From: Sphingobium sp. SYK-6
Lineage (GTDB): Bacteria; Pseudomonadota; Alphaproteobacteria; Sphingomonadales; Sphingomonadaceae
NCBI RefSeq assembly: GCF_000283515.1
Contig: NC_015976.1
Span: 1,798,001-1,862,000, forward strand
Length of the DNA: 64,000 bases
Direction of reading: 5' to 3'
The notes beneath the pieces are model-generated. The model had not been told where the DNA came from and did not search any database. It saw only the letters and a list, made by a program, of their open reading frames with translations. How positions within the stretch are numbered: position 1 is the stretch's first letter; each line of letters opens with the position of its first letter. Positions 8,962 through 17,655 of the stretch are shown one piece after another. The position numbers were made by a program, and so were the translations under genes.

Positions 8962-9393
8962 TCAGCCCTCGATGATTGCCGCCTGCGGGTGATGCCGGTC
9001 CAGATGCTTGCGGATGATCCGCAGGTTGCGCGTGTTGGACCGGAAGAACAGATCGAACGCATCGCCGACCAGCGGGATCGCGCCGATCGCGGTATCGATG
9101 CCGACATTGGCGCTCATGCGCATGAGCTGCCAGCGCGACATGCCCAGATTGCGCGCTTCCCAGACGATCCAGGCGCCCATCGCGGCCGCCAGCAGATCGC
9201 CCACGATCGGGACGACGCCGAGGACGGCATCCAGCCCGACGCGCATGCGCGTACCGGGCAGGGTGAAGACGTTCTCGAGGATCTGCTCCATCGCTTCCAC
9301 GCGCTGGCGCACCGCGCGCGGATCGCGGCCGAGACCGGGCATGCGGTCCAGCCCGGACATCATGTCTTCGAAACGGGGATTGCTGCCAGCCAT
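8962..9393 (-). CDS. DUF4112 domain membrane protein
   Basis: 143 aa from ATG 9393; an in-frame GTG at 9411 would add six residues. A GAGG sequence lies 12 bases before the ATG, so the start is uncertain. The body reads LPGTRMRVGLDAVLGVVPIVGDLL and then VGIDTAIGAIPLVGDAFDLFF, two repeats of a hydrophobic G-x-IPxVGD motif that define DUF4112. It ends RSNTRNLRIIRKHLDRH. Two hydrophobic hairpins suggest inner-membrane insertion. Function is unknown. It lies 48 bases downstream of the substrate-binding lipoprotein gene on the same strand and is convergent with the RNase T2 gene. Confidence 0.85.
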   Translation of the reverse strand: MAGSNPRFEDMMSGLDRMPGLGRDPRAVRQRVEAMEQILENVFTLPGTRMRVGLDAVLGVVPIVGDLLAAAMGAWIVWEARNLGMSRWQLMRMSANVGIDTAIGAIPLVGDAFDLFFRSNTRNLRIIRKHLDRHHPQAAIIEG

Positions 9394-9441
9394 GGGCCGA
9401 ATGATCCTCACAAGATGCCGGCGAGGGGTGCCGGCATCTCA

Positions 9442-10959
9442 TTAATTGGGGATGGCGATCAGCCGGTTCAATGGATGGATGCCGCGCGGCGAGGGCTGGA
9501 AGCCGGTGAGGCGGCGCGCCGCCATTGCCCAGCGGACGGGCTGGCCAAGCGGGATATAGCCGGCATGGGCCACGATCAGCGCTTCCGCCTCGGCCAGCAG
9601 ACGGGCCTGCTCGGCAGGATCGCTCGCCTCACGCGCGCCCGAGAGCAGCTTGGTCGCGCGGGGATCGCAGGCGATGCGGGCCGGGCAATCGAGCCGGCTC
9701 AGATACCACAAGGCACTGTCGAACGGCGCGACCTCGTCGATGAGGCGCAGATCGGCCGAGGCATCCAGCGCTACCCGATCGAGCCGCACGCCAAGCTGCC
9801 CCAGATCGCGCGCAAGAGCGATGAACAGCACCGAGCCACCGGGGCCCTCGGGCAGGGCAATGCGCAGCACCGGCGGATCGCTGTCGTCATGGGCTGCGCG
9901 CCACGCCTCGATCACGCGTCGCGCCGAGGCGACGCGCTCCTCGACCGGGCGATCATGCCAGCCGGGGGCGCTGGGCTGCCGTCCCAGATCGAGCGGGCCG
10001 GGCAGGGGGAAGACCGCCGTGCGCCAGCCGGGAGGCCCCAGCGTCGCGGCCAGCCGCTCCCTGTCGATCGTGCGCGAGAGCGCATCGCGGACGGACAGAT
10101 CCGCCAGGAAGTCCGACTTGCCGACAAAGGCCAGACCGAACAGGCCGGTGACGGGATCGGCGCGCAGATCCCGCATCTCGAAGCCCGCGGCGGACACGAG
10201 CGGCAGATGCTGGAAGCGTCCACCCAGGACGAGATCGGTCCTGCCCTCGCGATACCGGACAAGGGCCAGGGCGGCGCGATGGACTCGCAGGCTGCGCTGG
10301 AGAATCGGCGCGGGGGCCGGCTCGGGCTCAGCCTCGGGGTCCGTCACGGCCGGCATCGGTTCGAGCGCGATGACGCCATTGGCAAGCGTGGCGCGATAGG
10401 GGCCGGTGCCGCCGGCCCGCGAGAAAATGGCGAATTGCGGCTGTGCGAGCAGTTGCAGGAAGACCGGGAGCGGCGCGTCCAGCCGGATCTCGATCACCCG
10501 GTCGGTCATGGCGCGCAGGCGCGGGCTCAGGCCCGCCAGCGAGAGCGGGTTGGCGCGCATCCGCTCCTGCAGCAGGCGGACGACCTGATCCGCCTTTACC
10601 GGCTCGCCATCCGGCCAGCTGGTACGCCTCAGGCGGAAGATGTAGCTCTGCCCGCCATCCTCGACGATCCAGCTCTCCGCGAGCGCGCTCACAACCTCGC
10701 CGCGCGCGTCATAGGCAAGCAAGCCCTGCGCAGTCGCGCCCAGAATGGCCTTGGCGGCGGGTGAGACGCTGTCGCGCAGCGGATTGACCGTCTGTTCCGC
10801 CACACCGATGACATCGACCTGGACGGCACTGTCATCGCCCCGGCCACGGCCGCAGGAAACGAGCGCCAGCATGAGACACGCCAGCGCCAGATGGGCCTTC
10901 CGCCCCCGGGCAGGGACGCGCCGCTTCGGCCTTGCGGGCGGGAGAGGGGCGTGGAGCAT
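9442..10959 (-). CDS. ABC transporter substrate-binding lipoprotein, family 5 (peptide/nickel type)
   Basis: 505 aa from ATG 10959; ATG 10998 in frame is an alternative. After a very basic n-region (RPKRRVPARGRKAH) comes a lipobox LALVSC, so the protein is a lipoprotein. The mature part has the family-5 layout: VNPLRDSVSP, AKAILGATAQGLLAYDARGEVVSALAESWIVEDGGQSYIFRLR, SWPDGEPVKADQVV, and a C-terminal YIPLGQPVRWAMAARRLTGFQP. Such proteins deliver oligopeptides or metal chelates to an ABC importer. No permease or ATPase gene is adjacent, which is odd for this family. It could act in envelope sensing or with a distant transporter. Confidence 0.8.
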   Translation of the reverse strand: MLHAPLPPARPKRRVPARGRKAHLALACLMLALVSCGRGRGDDSAVQVDVIGVAEQTVNPLRDSVSPAAKAILGATAQGLLAYDARGEVVSALAESWIVEDGGQSYIFRLRRTSWPDGEPVKADQVVRLLQERMRANPLSLAGLSPRLRAMTDRVIEIRLDAPLPVFLQLLAQPQFAIFSRAGGTGPYRATLANGVIALEPMPAVTDPEAEPEPAPAPILQRSLRVHRAALALVRYREGRTDLVLGGRFQHLPLVSAAGFEMRDLRADPVTGLFGLAFVGKSDFLADLSVRDALSRTIDRERLAATLGPPGWRTAVFPLPGPLDLGRQPSAPGWHDRPVEERVASARRVIEAWRAAHDDSDPPVLRIALPEGPGGSVLFIALARDLGQLGVRLDRVALDASADLRLIDEVAPFDSALWYLSRLDCPARIACDPRATKLLSGAREASDPAEQARLLAEAEALIVAHAGYIPLGQPVRWAMAARRLTGFQPSPRGIHPLNRLIAIPN

Positions 10960-11122
10960 GGCAGAGGCTCTAGAGATTTTCCGGCCGGGTGGAAACATCT
11001 CGTGACCCGGGAAATGCGCCGGATCAGAAAGAACGCGCGGCGCGGGGTTGGGGCGTCGAAGGGGCCGGGCCTGTAGGGAAAGCGCATCGTCGCGCGGCGG
11101 GCGGGAACCGGCCGCCGGGAAC

Positions 11123-11209
11123 TGGTGCGGACGGCGGGACTCGAACCCGCACTCTCACAGGAGAAGCAGATTTTAAGTCTGCTGCGTCTACCGATTTCGC
11201 CACGTCCGC
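11123..11209 (-). tRNA. tRNA-Leu (anticodon TAA)
   Basis: On the minus strand the acceptor 5' strand GCGGACG (11209-11203) pairs exactly with CGTCCGC at the 3' end, followed by discriminator A and an encoded CCA (11125-11123). The anticodon stem GCAGA/TCTGC encloses the loop CTTAAAA, giving anticodon TAA. A long variable arm (TTCTCCTGTGAGAG) marks a class II tRNA, and the T arm is GCGGG-TTCGAGT-CCCGC. All features fit tRNA-Leu. Confidence 0.97.
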
Positions 11210-11320
11210 GCGGCCCGGCCGGCTATGGCGCGCCCGGGCGGCGGCGTCCATGACCTTTTGCGCGATTCCGCATGGCTCCGGCCATCGCCTGTGTCGGGCG
11301 GCCGCAAGAAGGGCGTGCGC

Positions 11321-11605
11321 TCAGTCCGTCGTGTTGAGGCGCGTGCGCATTTCCTTGCCGGGCTTGAAGTGCGGCACCCGCTTGGCCGGAACGACCACGG
11401 CGGCGCCGGTGCGGGGATTGCGGCCGGTGCGTCCCTGACGCCCGCGCGTCGTGAAGGCGCCGAATCCGCGCAGTTCCACCCGGCCGCCTTCGGCGAGGCG
11501 CGTGCCGATCGACTCGAAGACGATGTCGACGATCCGGTCGACTTCCTGAAGACTGAGATCGGGATGAAGTACGGCGAGTTTCTGCACGAGCTGCGAACGA
11601 ATCAT
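11321..11605 (-). CDS. ihfB: Integration host factor subunit beta
   Basis: 94 aa. The sequence opens MIRSQLVQKLAV and carries the HU/IHF core: EVDRIVDIVFESIG, GGRVELRGFGAFTTR and GRNPRTGAAVVVPAKRVPHFKPGKEM, where the Pro in RNPRTG intercalates in the bent DNA. Position next to rpsA is the classic location of ihfB in Proteobacteria. The start was set at ATG 11605 because the residues upstream in the same frame lack family similarity. IHF bends DNA for transcription, recombination and replication initiation. It is separated from rpsA by 224 bases containing the rpsA terminator, so it has its own promoter. Confidence 0.95.
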   Translation of the reverse strand: MIRSQLVQKLAVLHPDLSLQEVDRIVDIVFESIGTRLAEGGRVELRGFGAFTTRGRQGRTGRNPRTGAAVVVPAKRVPHFKPGKEMRTRLNTTD

Positions 11606-11756
11606 CTGCGCGGTCTTTCCGATGTAGGCCGAAGCCTTCCCCTTATCATCGCGGTTCGCTGTCCGTTCCCCGAATTCTGCGCCCCCGCAATCGCCCGGAT
11701 TTGCCACAGGCCATGCCCAAATCAAGAAGAATCGCGGGAAAACCGACGGAATGACG

Positions 11757-11790
11757 AAAACGGCCGGCCGATACGAGATCGGCCGACCGG
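11757..11790 (-). terminator. Rho-independent terminator of rpsA
   Basis: On the minus strand, 40 bases after the rpsA stop, a 12-bp stem (CGGTCGGCCGAT with ATCGGCCGGCCG, one G-T wobble) and five-base loop CTCGT are followed by TTTTCG. On the plus strand the hairpin is also followed by CTTTT. Confidence 0.8.
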
Positions 11791-11829
11791 CTTTTCAGCG
11801 CCATGGGCGCCGTGTTTTTTCAGGCTGGA

Positions 11830-13533
11830 TCAGTTCTTGGCCTTCAGCGCCTCGCCCAGGATGTCGCCCAGCGACGCACCGCTGTCGGACGAACCATACT
11901 GCGCGACCGCCGCCTTTTCCTCGGCGATCTGGAGAGCCTTGACCGAGAAGTTCGGCTTCTTCGAACGATCGAAGCCGATGACCAGGGCGTCGAACTTCTG
12001 GCCGGGCTGGAAACGCTCCGGACGCTGCTCGTCGCGGTCGCGGCCAAGGTCGCTGCGCTTGATGAAGCCGGTGACGCCATCGTCGCCCGCCTGCACTTCC
12101 AGGCCGCCGTCGCGAACCTCAAGCACGGTGACCGTGACGGTCTCGTTCTTGTTGAGGCCCGAGCCGCCGCGCGAGGCACCGCTGGTGGGCGCGCCCTTCT
12201 CAAGCTGCTTCATGCCGAGGCTGATACGCTCCTTCTCGACATCGACATCGAGCACCACGGCCTGAACGACCTCGCCCTTGCGATGCAGGTTGAGCGCGTC
12301 CTCGCCGGAAATGCCCCAGGCGATGTCCGACATGTGGACCATGCCGTCCACATCGCCGTCGAGGCCGATGAACAGGCCGAACTCGGTGGCGTTCTTGACT
12401 TCGCCCTCGACCGTCGAACCGACCGGGTGACGCTCGGCGAAGCTCTCCCAGGGGTTGGACTGCGCCTGCTTGAGGCCCAGCGAGATGCGACGCTTCTCGG
12501 CATCGACCTCGAGCACGAGCACTTCCACTTCCTGCGAGGTGGAGACGATCTTGCCGGGATGGACGTTCTTCTTGGTCCAGCTCATCTCGGAGACGTGGAC
12601 GAGGCCCTCGATGCCCGGCTCCAGCTCGACGAACGCACCATATTCGGTGATGTTCGTGACGCGGCCGGTCAGCTTCGCGCCGATCGGATACTTGGCGGCG
12701 GCGCCTTCCCACGGATCGCTCTCGAGCTGCTTCATGCCGAGGCTGATGCGCTGTGTGTCGCGATTGATGCGGATGATCTGGACACGGACGGTGTCGCCGA
12801 TGTTGATCATCTCGCTCGGGTGGTTGATGCGCTTGTAGCTCAGATCCGTGACGTGCAGCAGGCCGTCGATGCCGCCCAGGTCAACGAACGCACCATAATC
12901 GGTGATGTTCTTGACGACGCCGTCGATGATCTGGCCTTCCGACAGGGTCTGGATGAGGCCGCTGCGCTGCTCGGCGCGAGTCTCTTCCAGGATGGCGCGA
13001 CGCGACACGACGATGTTGCCGCGGCGACGATCCATCTTGAGGATCTGGAAAGGCTGGGGGATGTCCATGAGCGGCGTGACGTCGCGGACCGGGCGGATAT
13101 CGACCTGCGAGCCGGGCAGGAACGCCACGGCGCCGTCGAGATCGACGGTGAAGCCACCCTTGACGCGGCCGAAGATGACGCCTTCGACGCGGGCGCTTTC
13201 GGAGAACTCGGCTTCCAGCTTGTCCCACGCGGCTTCGCGGCGGGCGCGGTCGCGGCTGAGCATGGCCTCGCCATTGCTGTTCTCGACGCGGTCGACAAAG
13301 ACCTCGACTTCGTCACCGACCTTCAGATCGGCCTTCTGGCCCGGCGCGGCGAACTCGCGCAGCGGCACGCGGCCTTCGCTCTTGAGGCCGACGTCGATGA
13401 CGGCGAGATCATTTTCGATGCCGGTGACGGTGCCCTTGACGACGCGGCCTTCAAAGCCGCCGTCGGCGCCGCCGAGAGATTCATTGAGAAGCGCGGCGAA
13501 ATCGTCGCGCGAGGGGTTTGCCGTTGAGGCCAT
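11830..13533 (-). CDS. rpsA: 30S ribosomal protein S1
   Basis: 567 aa, the usual S1 size. It begins MASTANPSRDDFAALLNESLGG and contains six S1/OB repeats; several end in the typical blocks KSEGRVPLREF, GFTVDLDGAVAFLPGSQVD, YGAFVDLGGIDGLLHVTDLS, YGAFVELEPGIEGLVHVSEMSW, FGLFIGLDGDVDGMVHMSDIAW and RISLGMKQLE. S1 binds mRNA leaders and places them on the 30S subunit. The start is ATG 13533, with AAGGA about ten bases upstream; upstream codons in the same frame are not family-like. It lies between cmk and ihfB, the conserved proteobacterial order, and ends in a strong hairpin terminator. Confidence 0.98.
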   Translation of the reverse strand: MASTANPSRDDFAALLNESLGGADGGFEGRVVKGTVTGIENDLAVIDVGLKSEGRVPLREFAAPGQKADLKVGDEVEVFVDRVENSNGEAMLSRDRARREAAWDKLEAEFSESARVEGVIFGRVKGGFTVDLDGAVAFLPGSQVDIRPVRDVTPLMDIPQPFQILKMDRRRGNIVVSRRAILEETRAEQRSGLIQTLSEGQIIDGVVKNITDYGAFVDLGGIDGLLHVTDLSYKRINHPSEMINIGDTVRVQIIRINRDTQRISLGMKQLESDPWEGAAAKYPIGAKLTGRVTNITEYGAFVELEPGIEGLVHVSEMSWTKKNVHPGKIVSTSQEVEVLVLEVDAEKRRISLGLKQAQSNPWESFAERHPVGSTVEGEVKNATEFGLFIGLDGDVDGMVHMSDIAWGISGEDALNLHRKGEVVQAVVLDVDVEKERISLGMKQLEKGAPTSGASRGGSGLNKNETVTVTVLEVRDGGLEVQAGDDGVTGFIKRSDLGRDRDEQRPERFQPGQKFDALVIGFDRSKKPNFSVKALQIAEEKAAVAQYGSSDSGASLGDILGEALKAKN

Positions 13534-13661
13534 GAATAAGGTTCCTTCGGTTCGTTGCTGGCCAGCCGGTTGTCTCCGGCGGTCTTTGGCCATAGTGCCC
13601 GGACGGCCTCATGCCGGACCGGGCATCCGGCGCGTGCCGTGCCGATGGATACAAGAGCTTC

Positions 13662-13697
13662 GAAAAAGCAAAAGGGCGCCTCGCGAAGCGAAGCGCC
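13662..13697 (-). terminator. Rho-independent terminator downstream of cmk
   Basis: Minus strand, 13 bases after the cmk stop: a 10-bp stem GGCGCTTCGC / GCGAGGCGCC (one wobble) with loop TTC, followed by CTTTTGCTTTTT. It separates the aroA-cmk unit from rpsA, so rpsA must start from a promoter in the remaining ~130 bases. Confidence 0.85.
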
Positions 13698-13709
13698 TCG
13701 TCCGGGCCG

Positions 13710-14339
13710 TTATGCGCGGTCCTTCAGGCGAGCATCCACCAGCGCGATCGCGCGCTGAACGGACGCGCCTATACTCAAATCGCTCGTGTCGAGCAAGTCC
13801 GCATCGTCAGCCTGCCGGAGCGGGGCATCCGCCCGCGCCATGTCCCGCGCGTCGCGCGCTTCAAGCTCCGCCGCGATCTCCGCGAGCGAGACCGGCTCGC
13901 CCCGCGCAACGAGCTCCCGGTGGCGCCGCTCGGCACGCACCGCGACGCTGGCGGTGACGAACAGCTTGGCATCGGCATCGGGCGCGATCACCGTGCCGAT
14001 GTCCCGCCCGTCCAGCACCGCGCCGCCGGCCTGCCGGGCGAAGGCGCGCTGCCGCTCGAACAGGGCGGCGCGCACTTGCGGATGGCGCGAGGCACGGCTC
14101 GCCAGCGGCCCGGCTTCCTCCGAGCGGAGGGCGGGATCGGCCAGCAGGCTGTCCGGAAAGACGCAGGCGGCGGCGGCATCTGCGGGATCGTCGGGATCGC
14201 CGCCGTTGCGCGCGACCGTCACGCCCACGGCGCGGTAGAGCAGCCCGGTATCGAGATGGGGCAGGCCATAATGCGCGGCGAGCGCGCGGGCGATGGTGCC
14301 CTTGCCCGAGGCGGCGGGGCCGTCGACGGCAATGATCAT
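13710..14339 (-). CDS. cmk: Cytidylate kinase
   Basis: 209 aa. P-loop GPAASGKGT at residues 7-15, then the CMP-binding segments [40 protein letters not shown] and RAERRHREL, all typical of bacterial (d)CMP kinase. It phosphorylates CMP and dCMP to the diphosphates for pyrimidine recycling. ATG 14339 overlaps the stop of the small membrane protein gene by four bases (ATGA), so the two are translationally coupled in an operon with aroA. A good hairpin terminator follows. Confidence 0.97.
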   Translation of the reverse strand: MIIAVDGPAASGKGTIARALAAHYGLPHLDTGLLYRAVGVTVARNGGDPDDPADAAAACVFPDSLLADPALRSEEAGPLASRASRHPQVRAALFERQRAFARQAGGAVLDGRDIGTVIAPDADAKLFVTASVAVRAERRHRELVARGEPVSLAEIAAELEARDARDMARADAPLRQADDADLLDTSDLSIGASVQRAIALVDARLKDRA

Positions 14340-14584
14340 GCGCCTTTCCTCATGGCGCGCGCGAGCCCAAGCGTGGCGATGATCGCCCAGACCACCTCGA
14401 GCGTCATGGCGGCGAGATTGAAATGGACGGTCAGCGAGGCAATGAGCAGCAGCGCGCCGGCCAGATTAAGGCCATTGAACAGCCGGAAATCCATGGTCCG
14501 CGCGAGGTTGGAATAGCCATAGGCGCCGACCACCAGCGCGCTGCCGAGCAAGCCGACGATGTTCGCCAGAATGTCCTGCGTCAT
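14336..14584 (-). CDS. Small CBU_0592-like membrane protein
   Basis: 82 aa with three hydrophobic segments ([56 protein letters not shown]). The pattern GxxGxxLxxxAYxxxN and FxxxNLxGAxLL matches the CBU_0592-like family of unknown function. It sits between aroA and cmk: its start overlaps the aroA stop and its stop overlaps the cmk start, so it is embedded in the operon. Confidence 0.8.
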   Translation of the reverse strand: MTQDILANIVGLLGSALVVGAYGYSNLARTMDFRLFNGLNLAGALLLIASLTVHFNLAAMTLEVVWAIIATLGLARAMRKGA

Positions 14585-15933
14585 GCCGTGCCTCGCAGCG
14601 TCGCCAGCATGGTTGCGAAACCCGGGAAGCTGGTCGCCACGGGACTCATGTCGTCGATGACGAGGCCCCCGCGCGTGTTGAGCCCCGCAACGGCGAAGCT
14701 CATCGCGATGCGATGATCCAGCTCGGCGTCGATGGTAGGCGCGCCATGGCCGCCGCCCAGCGGATCGCCGCCGCTGCCGGTGATGACCAGCCCGTCCTCC
14801 TGCTCCTCCACCATGGCGCCGATGCGGGCGAGGCCACGCGCCATGAGGGCCAGCCGGTCCGATTCCTTGACGCGCAGCTCGTCCAGCCCGCTGGTGCGGG
14901 TGATGCCCTGCGCATGGGCGGCCGCGACGAAGAAGACCGGGAACTCGTCGATCATGCTGGGCGCGACTTCCGGCGGCACGTCGATGCCGGTGAGCGCGCT
15001 GTGCCGCGCCACCAGATCGGCGACCGGCTCGCCGCCCACTTCGCGCTCATTGGTGATCGCGAGATCCGCGCCCATCGCCTGGAGCATGCGGAAGAGCCCG
15101 GCGCGCGTCGGGTTCATGCCGACATTGGTGACGGTGACGTCCGAACCGGGGGTGATCAGCGCCGCGACGACGGGGAAGGCGGCGGAGGACGGATCGCCCG
15201 GGACGACAAGCGTCTGCGGGTTCAGCTCGGCCTCGCCATGGATGCTGATGATCCGCGCGCCGTCGGGCCCCGCCTCCACGGTCAGGGTCGCGCCGAAGCC
15301 CCTGAGCATCCGCTCGCTATGATCGCGCGTGGGCACCGGCTCGATGACGCGGGTGATGCCCGGCGCGTTGAGCCCGGCAAGCAGCACGGCCGACTTCACC
15401 TGCGCGGACGCGACGGGCAGGCGATATTCGATCGGCACCGCCGGGACGATGCCGCGCATCGTGAGCGGCAGGCAGACGCTCCCGCCAGCGCCGGACGTGC
15501 CCATGAACTGCGCGCCCATGAGGCCGAGCGGGGTGGTGACGCGGCCCATCGGGCGCTTGCTGAGGCTCGCGTCGCCCACGAAGGTGGCAGTGAGCGCGTG
15601 GCTCGCGAGCAGGCCCATCAGCAGGCGCGTCGAGGTGCCGCTGTTGCCCATCTCGAGCGCGGTCGTGGGCTGGACGAGACTGCCCACGCCGACGCCATGG
15701 ACGCGCCACACGCCATCCGCGCCGCGCTCGATCTGTGCGCCGAGCGCCCGCATGGCGGCGGCCGTCGCCAGCACATCCTCGCCTTCGAGCAGGCCGGAGA
15801 TGCGGCTCTCGCCCACCGCCAGCGCCGAAAGCATGAGTGCGCGATGGGAAATGCTCTTGTCGCCCGGCACCGTCACGGTGCCGCGCAGCGGGGCCCCAGG
15901 CTCGAAGAGCGTGTTGCGCGCTTGATCTGTCAT
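14581..15933 (-). CDS. aroA: 3-phosphoshikimate 1-carboxyvinyltransferase (EPSP synthase)
   Basis: 450 aa. It joins PEP to shikimate-3-phosphate in chorismate synthesis. Motifs: [18 protein letters not shown] near the N-terminus, [91 protein letters not shown] and LRVKESDRL. The GNSGTSTR form (Ala in place of Gly at the usual NAGTAxR site is not seen) with DKSISHR suggests a class II-type enzyme; glyphosate tolerance cannot be deduced safely. ATG 15933 was chosen because family similarity starts there. It is the first gene of the aroA-CBU_0592-cmk operon and is divergent from the TIGR02300 gene. Confidence 0.96.
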   Translation of the reverse strand: MTDQARNTLFEPGAPLRGTVTVPGDKSISHRALMLSALAVGESRISGLLEGEDVLATAAAMRALGAQIERGADGVWRVHGVGVGSLVQPTTALEMGNSGTSTRLLMGLLASHALTATFVGDASLSKRPMGRVTTPLGLMGAQFMGTSGAGGSVCLPLTMRGIVPAVPIEYRLPVASAQVKSAVLLAGLNAPGITRVIEPVPTRDHSERMLRGFGATLTVEAGPDGARIISIHGEAELNPQTLVVPGDPSSAAFPVVAALITPGSDVTVTNVGMNPTRAGLFRMLQAMGADLAITNEREVGGEPVADLVARHSALTGIDVPPEVAPSMIDEFPVFFVAAAHAQGITRTSGLDELRVKESDRLALMARGLARIGAMVEEQEDGLVITGSGGDPLGGGHGAPTIDAELDHRIAMSFAVAGLNTRGGLVIDDMSPVATSFPGFATMLATLRGTA

Positions 15934-16106
15934 TATGCAAACCCGGAATTCTGGCCGGGGCGCATGGCGCTCGACCGGCGGACGGAAAAAAATGGCGCGC
16001 CGCTTTTGACAGCGCCGATCTGCTATGGCAAGGCGCGCGGCACTTCGCGGCGACATTGCTTCGCTGCGCACGATTTTCATCTCATCTGGAAGGACAGAGG
16101 CGGCAC

Positions 16107-16436
16107 ATGGTGAAGCCTGAATGGGGAACGAAGCGGACCTGCCCCAAATGCGCCACGCGTTTCTACGACCTGGGCAACAGCGAGCCCGTGACCTGCATCG
16201 AGTGCGGCAACGTCTGGACGCCCGAGCCGGTGCTCAAGTCCAAGCAGCCGCTGCCCTTCGAGGAGCTGCCGCAGAAGGCCGCCGCCGGCGCTGAAGCCGA
16301 GACGGGGGCCGATGACGATCTCGACATCGACGTGGACGTCGATGAAGAGGAAGGCTCGCCCGACAATGATGTCGACCTTGGCGGCGACGACGATCTCGGC
16401 GTCGAAGCCGGGGACGATGGCGACGAGGAAAACTGA
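16107..16436 (+). CDS. TIGR02300 (FYDLN acid) family protein
   Basis: 109 aa. The N-terminus [23 protein letters not shown] carries a zinc-ribbon-like CPKC and CIEC pair and the FYDLG/N motif that names the family. The C-terminal half is extremely acidic (runs of [14 protein letters not shown]). This family is found in alphaproteobacteria, usually near aroA, with no known function. The start at ATG 16107 follows an aggacagagg ribosome binding site. The gene is divergent from aroA with 173 bases between. Confidence 0.9.
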   Translation: MVKPEWGTKRTCPKCATRFYDLGNSEPVTCIECGNVWTPEPVLKSKQPLPFEELPQKAAAGAEAETGADDDLDIDVDVDEEEGSPDNDVDLGGDDDLGVEAGDDGDEEN

Positions 16437-16556
16437 GCCATTCCGCCGCGCGCATTTTTACTGACGCGCGGCAATAAATTGGACTTGCAGCGGGGCGAAG
16501 CCTGACATAAAGGCAGCGCCTCGCAGCGACGGACCCACCCGTCGCACCGCAGAATC

Positions 16557-16632
16557 GGGGCCGTAGCTCAGCTGGGAGAGCGCTACACTGGCAGTGTAGA
16601 GGTCAGGGGTTCGATCCCCCTCGGCTCCACCA
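16557..16632 (+). tRNA. tRNA-Ala (anticodon GGC)
   Basis: 76 bases with encoded CCA. Acceptor GGGGCCG pairs with CGGCTCC (one G-T), D arm GCTCAGCTGGGAGAGC, anticodon stem CTACA/TGTAG with loop CTGGCAG (anticodon GGC), T arm AGGGG-TTCGATC-CCCCT. The 3' end is a likely integration target: see the repeat at 17656-17681. Confidence 0.97.
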
Positions 16633-16726
16633 ATCTTCGTAGCCGCTGTGACGGCAGGAAAATGCTGAAACTAGGAATTTTCAAGTTTCTGTCACATTGG
16701 TGGCAGTGATGGAAAACCCGTGGGGG

Positions 16727-17029
16727 CTATCGCCTATTAATCCATCCAGAGACGGCAATAGAGATAACTCCAAGTGGCACTAAAAGCAGCGAAAAAGTTG
16801 ATCGCAGGAAATCGTAAAATTGCTGGCTTCCTTTGTTCACAAGATCGATGGCTTTCAGTTTGTCAACGGATGACATCGTGGGATCGTTGGCAATAGCGGA
16901 TATAGCGCGCACCGTTTCATCGGTTCCAAACAGACGCTGAGCTATTACTGTACCGACAACACCGATTATCGTGGCAGCGATTGGAACTACCCCATAAAGA
17001 ATAACGCGCTCACGCTTTGATGCTTGCAT
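16727..17029 (-). CDS. Small two-helix membrane protein of a low-GC island
   Basis: 100 aa with a good ribosome binding site (GGAGGGAAT just before ATG 17029). Two hydrophobic segments, VILYGVVPIAATIIGVVGTVIA near the N-terminus and FSLLLVPLGVISIAVSGW at the C-terminus, flank a soluble middle part (DETVRAISAIANDPTMSSVDKLKAIDLV). I do not recognise a family. The gene lies in DNA of about 42-45 % GC (two 60-base lines counted by eye), clearly poorer in GC than its neighbours, directly behind tRNA-Ala, which suggests horizontal acquisition. Confidence 0.65.
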   Translation of the reverse strand: MQASKRERVILYGVVPIAATIIGVVGTVIAQRLFGTDETVRAISAIANDPTMSSVDKLKAIDLVNKGSQQFYDFLRSTFSLLLVPLGVISIAVSGWINRR

Positions 17030-17091
17030 ATTCCCTCCAGTTTGGGGGCGGCCCGACCGAACCGCCCCGCCTGCAAGTTTAACGGGTTAAG

Positions 17092-17262
17092 TCAGCGGGC
17101 CTGCATCATTACGGCGCAGGCCAACTCATAATCTTTCTTCGCGTCTTCAAATTTGAAGAACGAATTAGTGGATATGGATACCGTCTTTCCATCGCCGTCG
17201 ATGAGATACCATCGCCAGTTATAGTCGACGTCCATATGGCACATCAGATTTTGGTTGGGCAT
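17092..17262 (-). CDS. 56-residue hypothetical protein with strong RBS
   Basis: Found by reading the minus strand: ATG 17262, preceded by AAGGAGTGTGTGCA (AAGGAG nine bases before the ATG), to TGA at 17094-17092. The peptide starts MPNQNLMCHMDVDYNWRW, continues YLIDGDGKTVSISTNSFFKF and ends in a Glu/Lys-rich helix EDAKKDYELACAVMMQAR. The W-x-W...DGDGKTVS...F pattern weakly recalls YegP/DUF1508-like modules, but this is only a resemblance. It is followed 62 bases later by the two-helix membrane gene on the same strand, so the two may form a small operon downstream of the LexA-box promoter at 17500-17530. Confidence 0.55.
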   Translation of the reverse strand: MPNQNLMCHMDVDYNWRWYLIDGDGKTVSISTNSFFKFEDAKKDYELACAVMMQAR

Positions 17263-17499
17263 TGCACACACTCCTTATAGAAGTGAGCCAATCACAGAGG
17301 TCCGCTCATGAGGAATGCATGGCGCTGTGATCATTGCTCGATCTGGCAGTTCGACCAAATGGTTGTTCCTGCCGCCCCGAGTGCCGATCAAAAATCCTGC
17401 AAACCTTGGCCCTACCTCGTGTCACTTGCGTGCGGGCCTTTACCTCTAGCTCATGTTCACCTCCTTTTCCGGTCGGCCTTTCTTGCAGGCGCGGGTGAG

Positions 17500-17541
17500 A
17501 TTATGGAACAAGAAGGGAACAGCGCAAGTGCCTTTCTGACT
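17500..17541 (-). promoter_or_regulatory. LexA-box-containing promoter
   Basis: At 17506-17520 the plus strand reads GAAC-N7-GAAC, which on the minus strand is GTTC-N7-GTTC, the alphaproteobacterial LexA operator. On the minus strand a -35-like TTGCGC and a -10-like CATAAT are spaced by 16 bases, with the whole LexA box lying in that spacer. The minus-strand transcript would enter the 56-residue gene about 240 bases downstream. The motif is a perfect match; regulation itself is inferred. Confidence 0.5.
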
Positions 17542-17655
17542 TGTCCACAGGGTTGTCACCGCATTTTGCCGACACTGGTACGTTCGGCTATTTTACGTGC
17601 CCCGGAATAGAAAAATAAAATGCGTCGTTTCAATATTGTAGAAGATGGATCGGTA

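Noticed and set aside
11796..11820. Plus-strand terminator (GCGCC-ATG-GGCGC followed by CGTGTTTTTT)
   Set aside because: No plus-strand gene lies upstream, so it has no transcript to end; probably incidental to the rpsA 3' end.
17308..17610. 100-codon plus-strand frame in the micro-island
   Set aside because: No ribosome binding site, no recognisable motif, and it crosses the LexA-type promoter and the mini-ORF region on the other strand.
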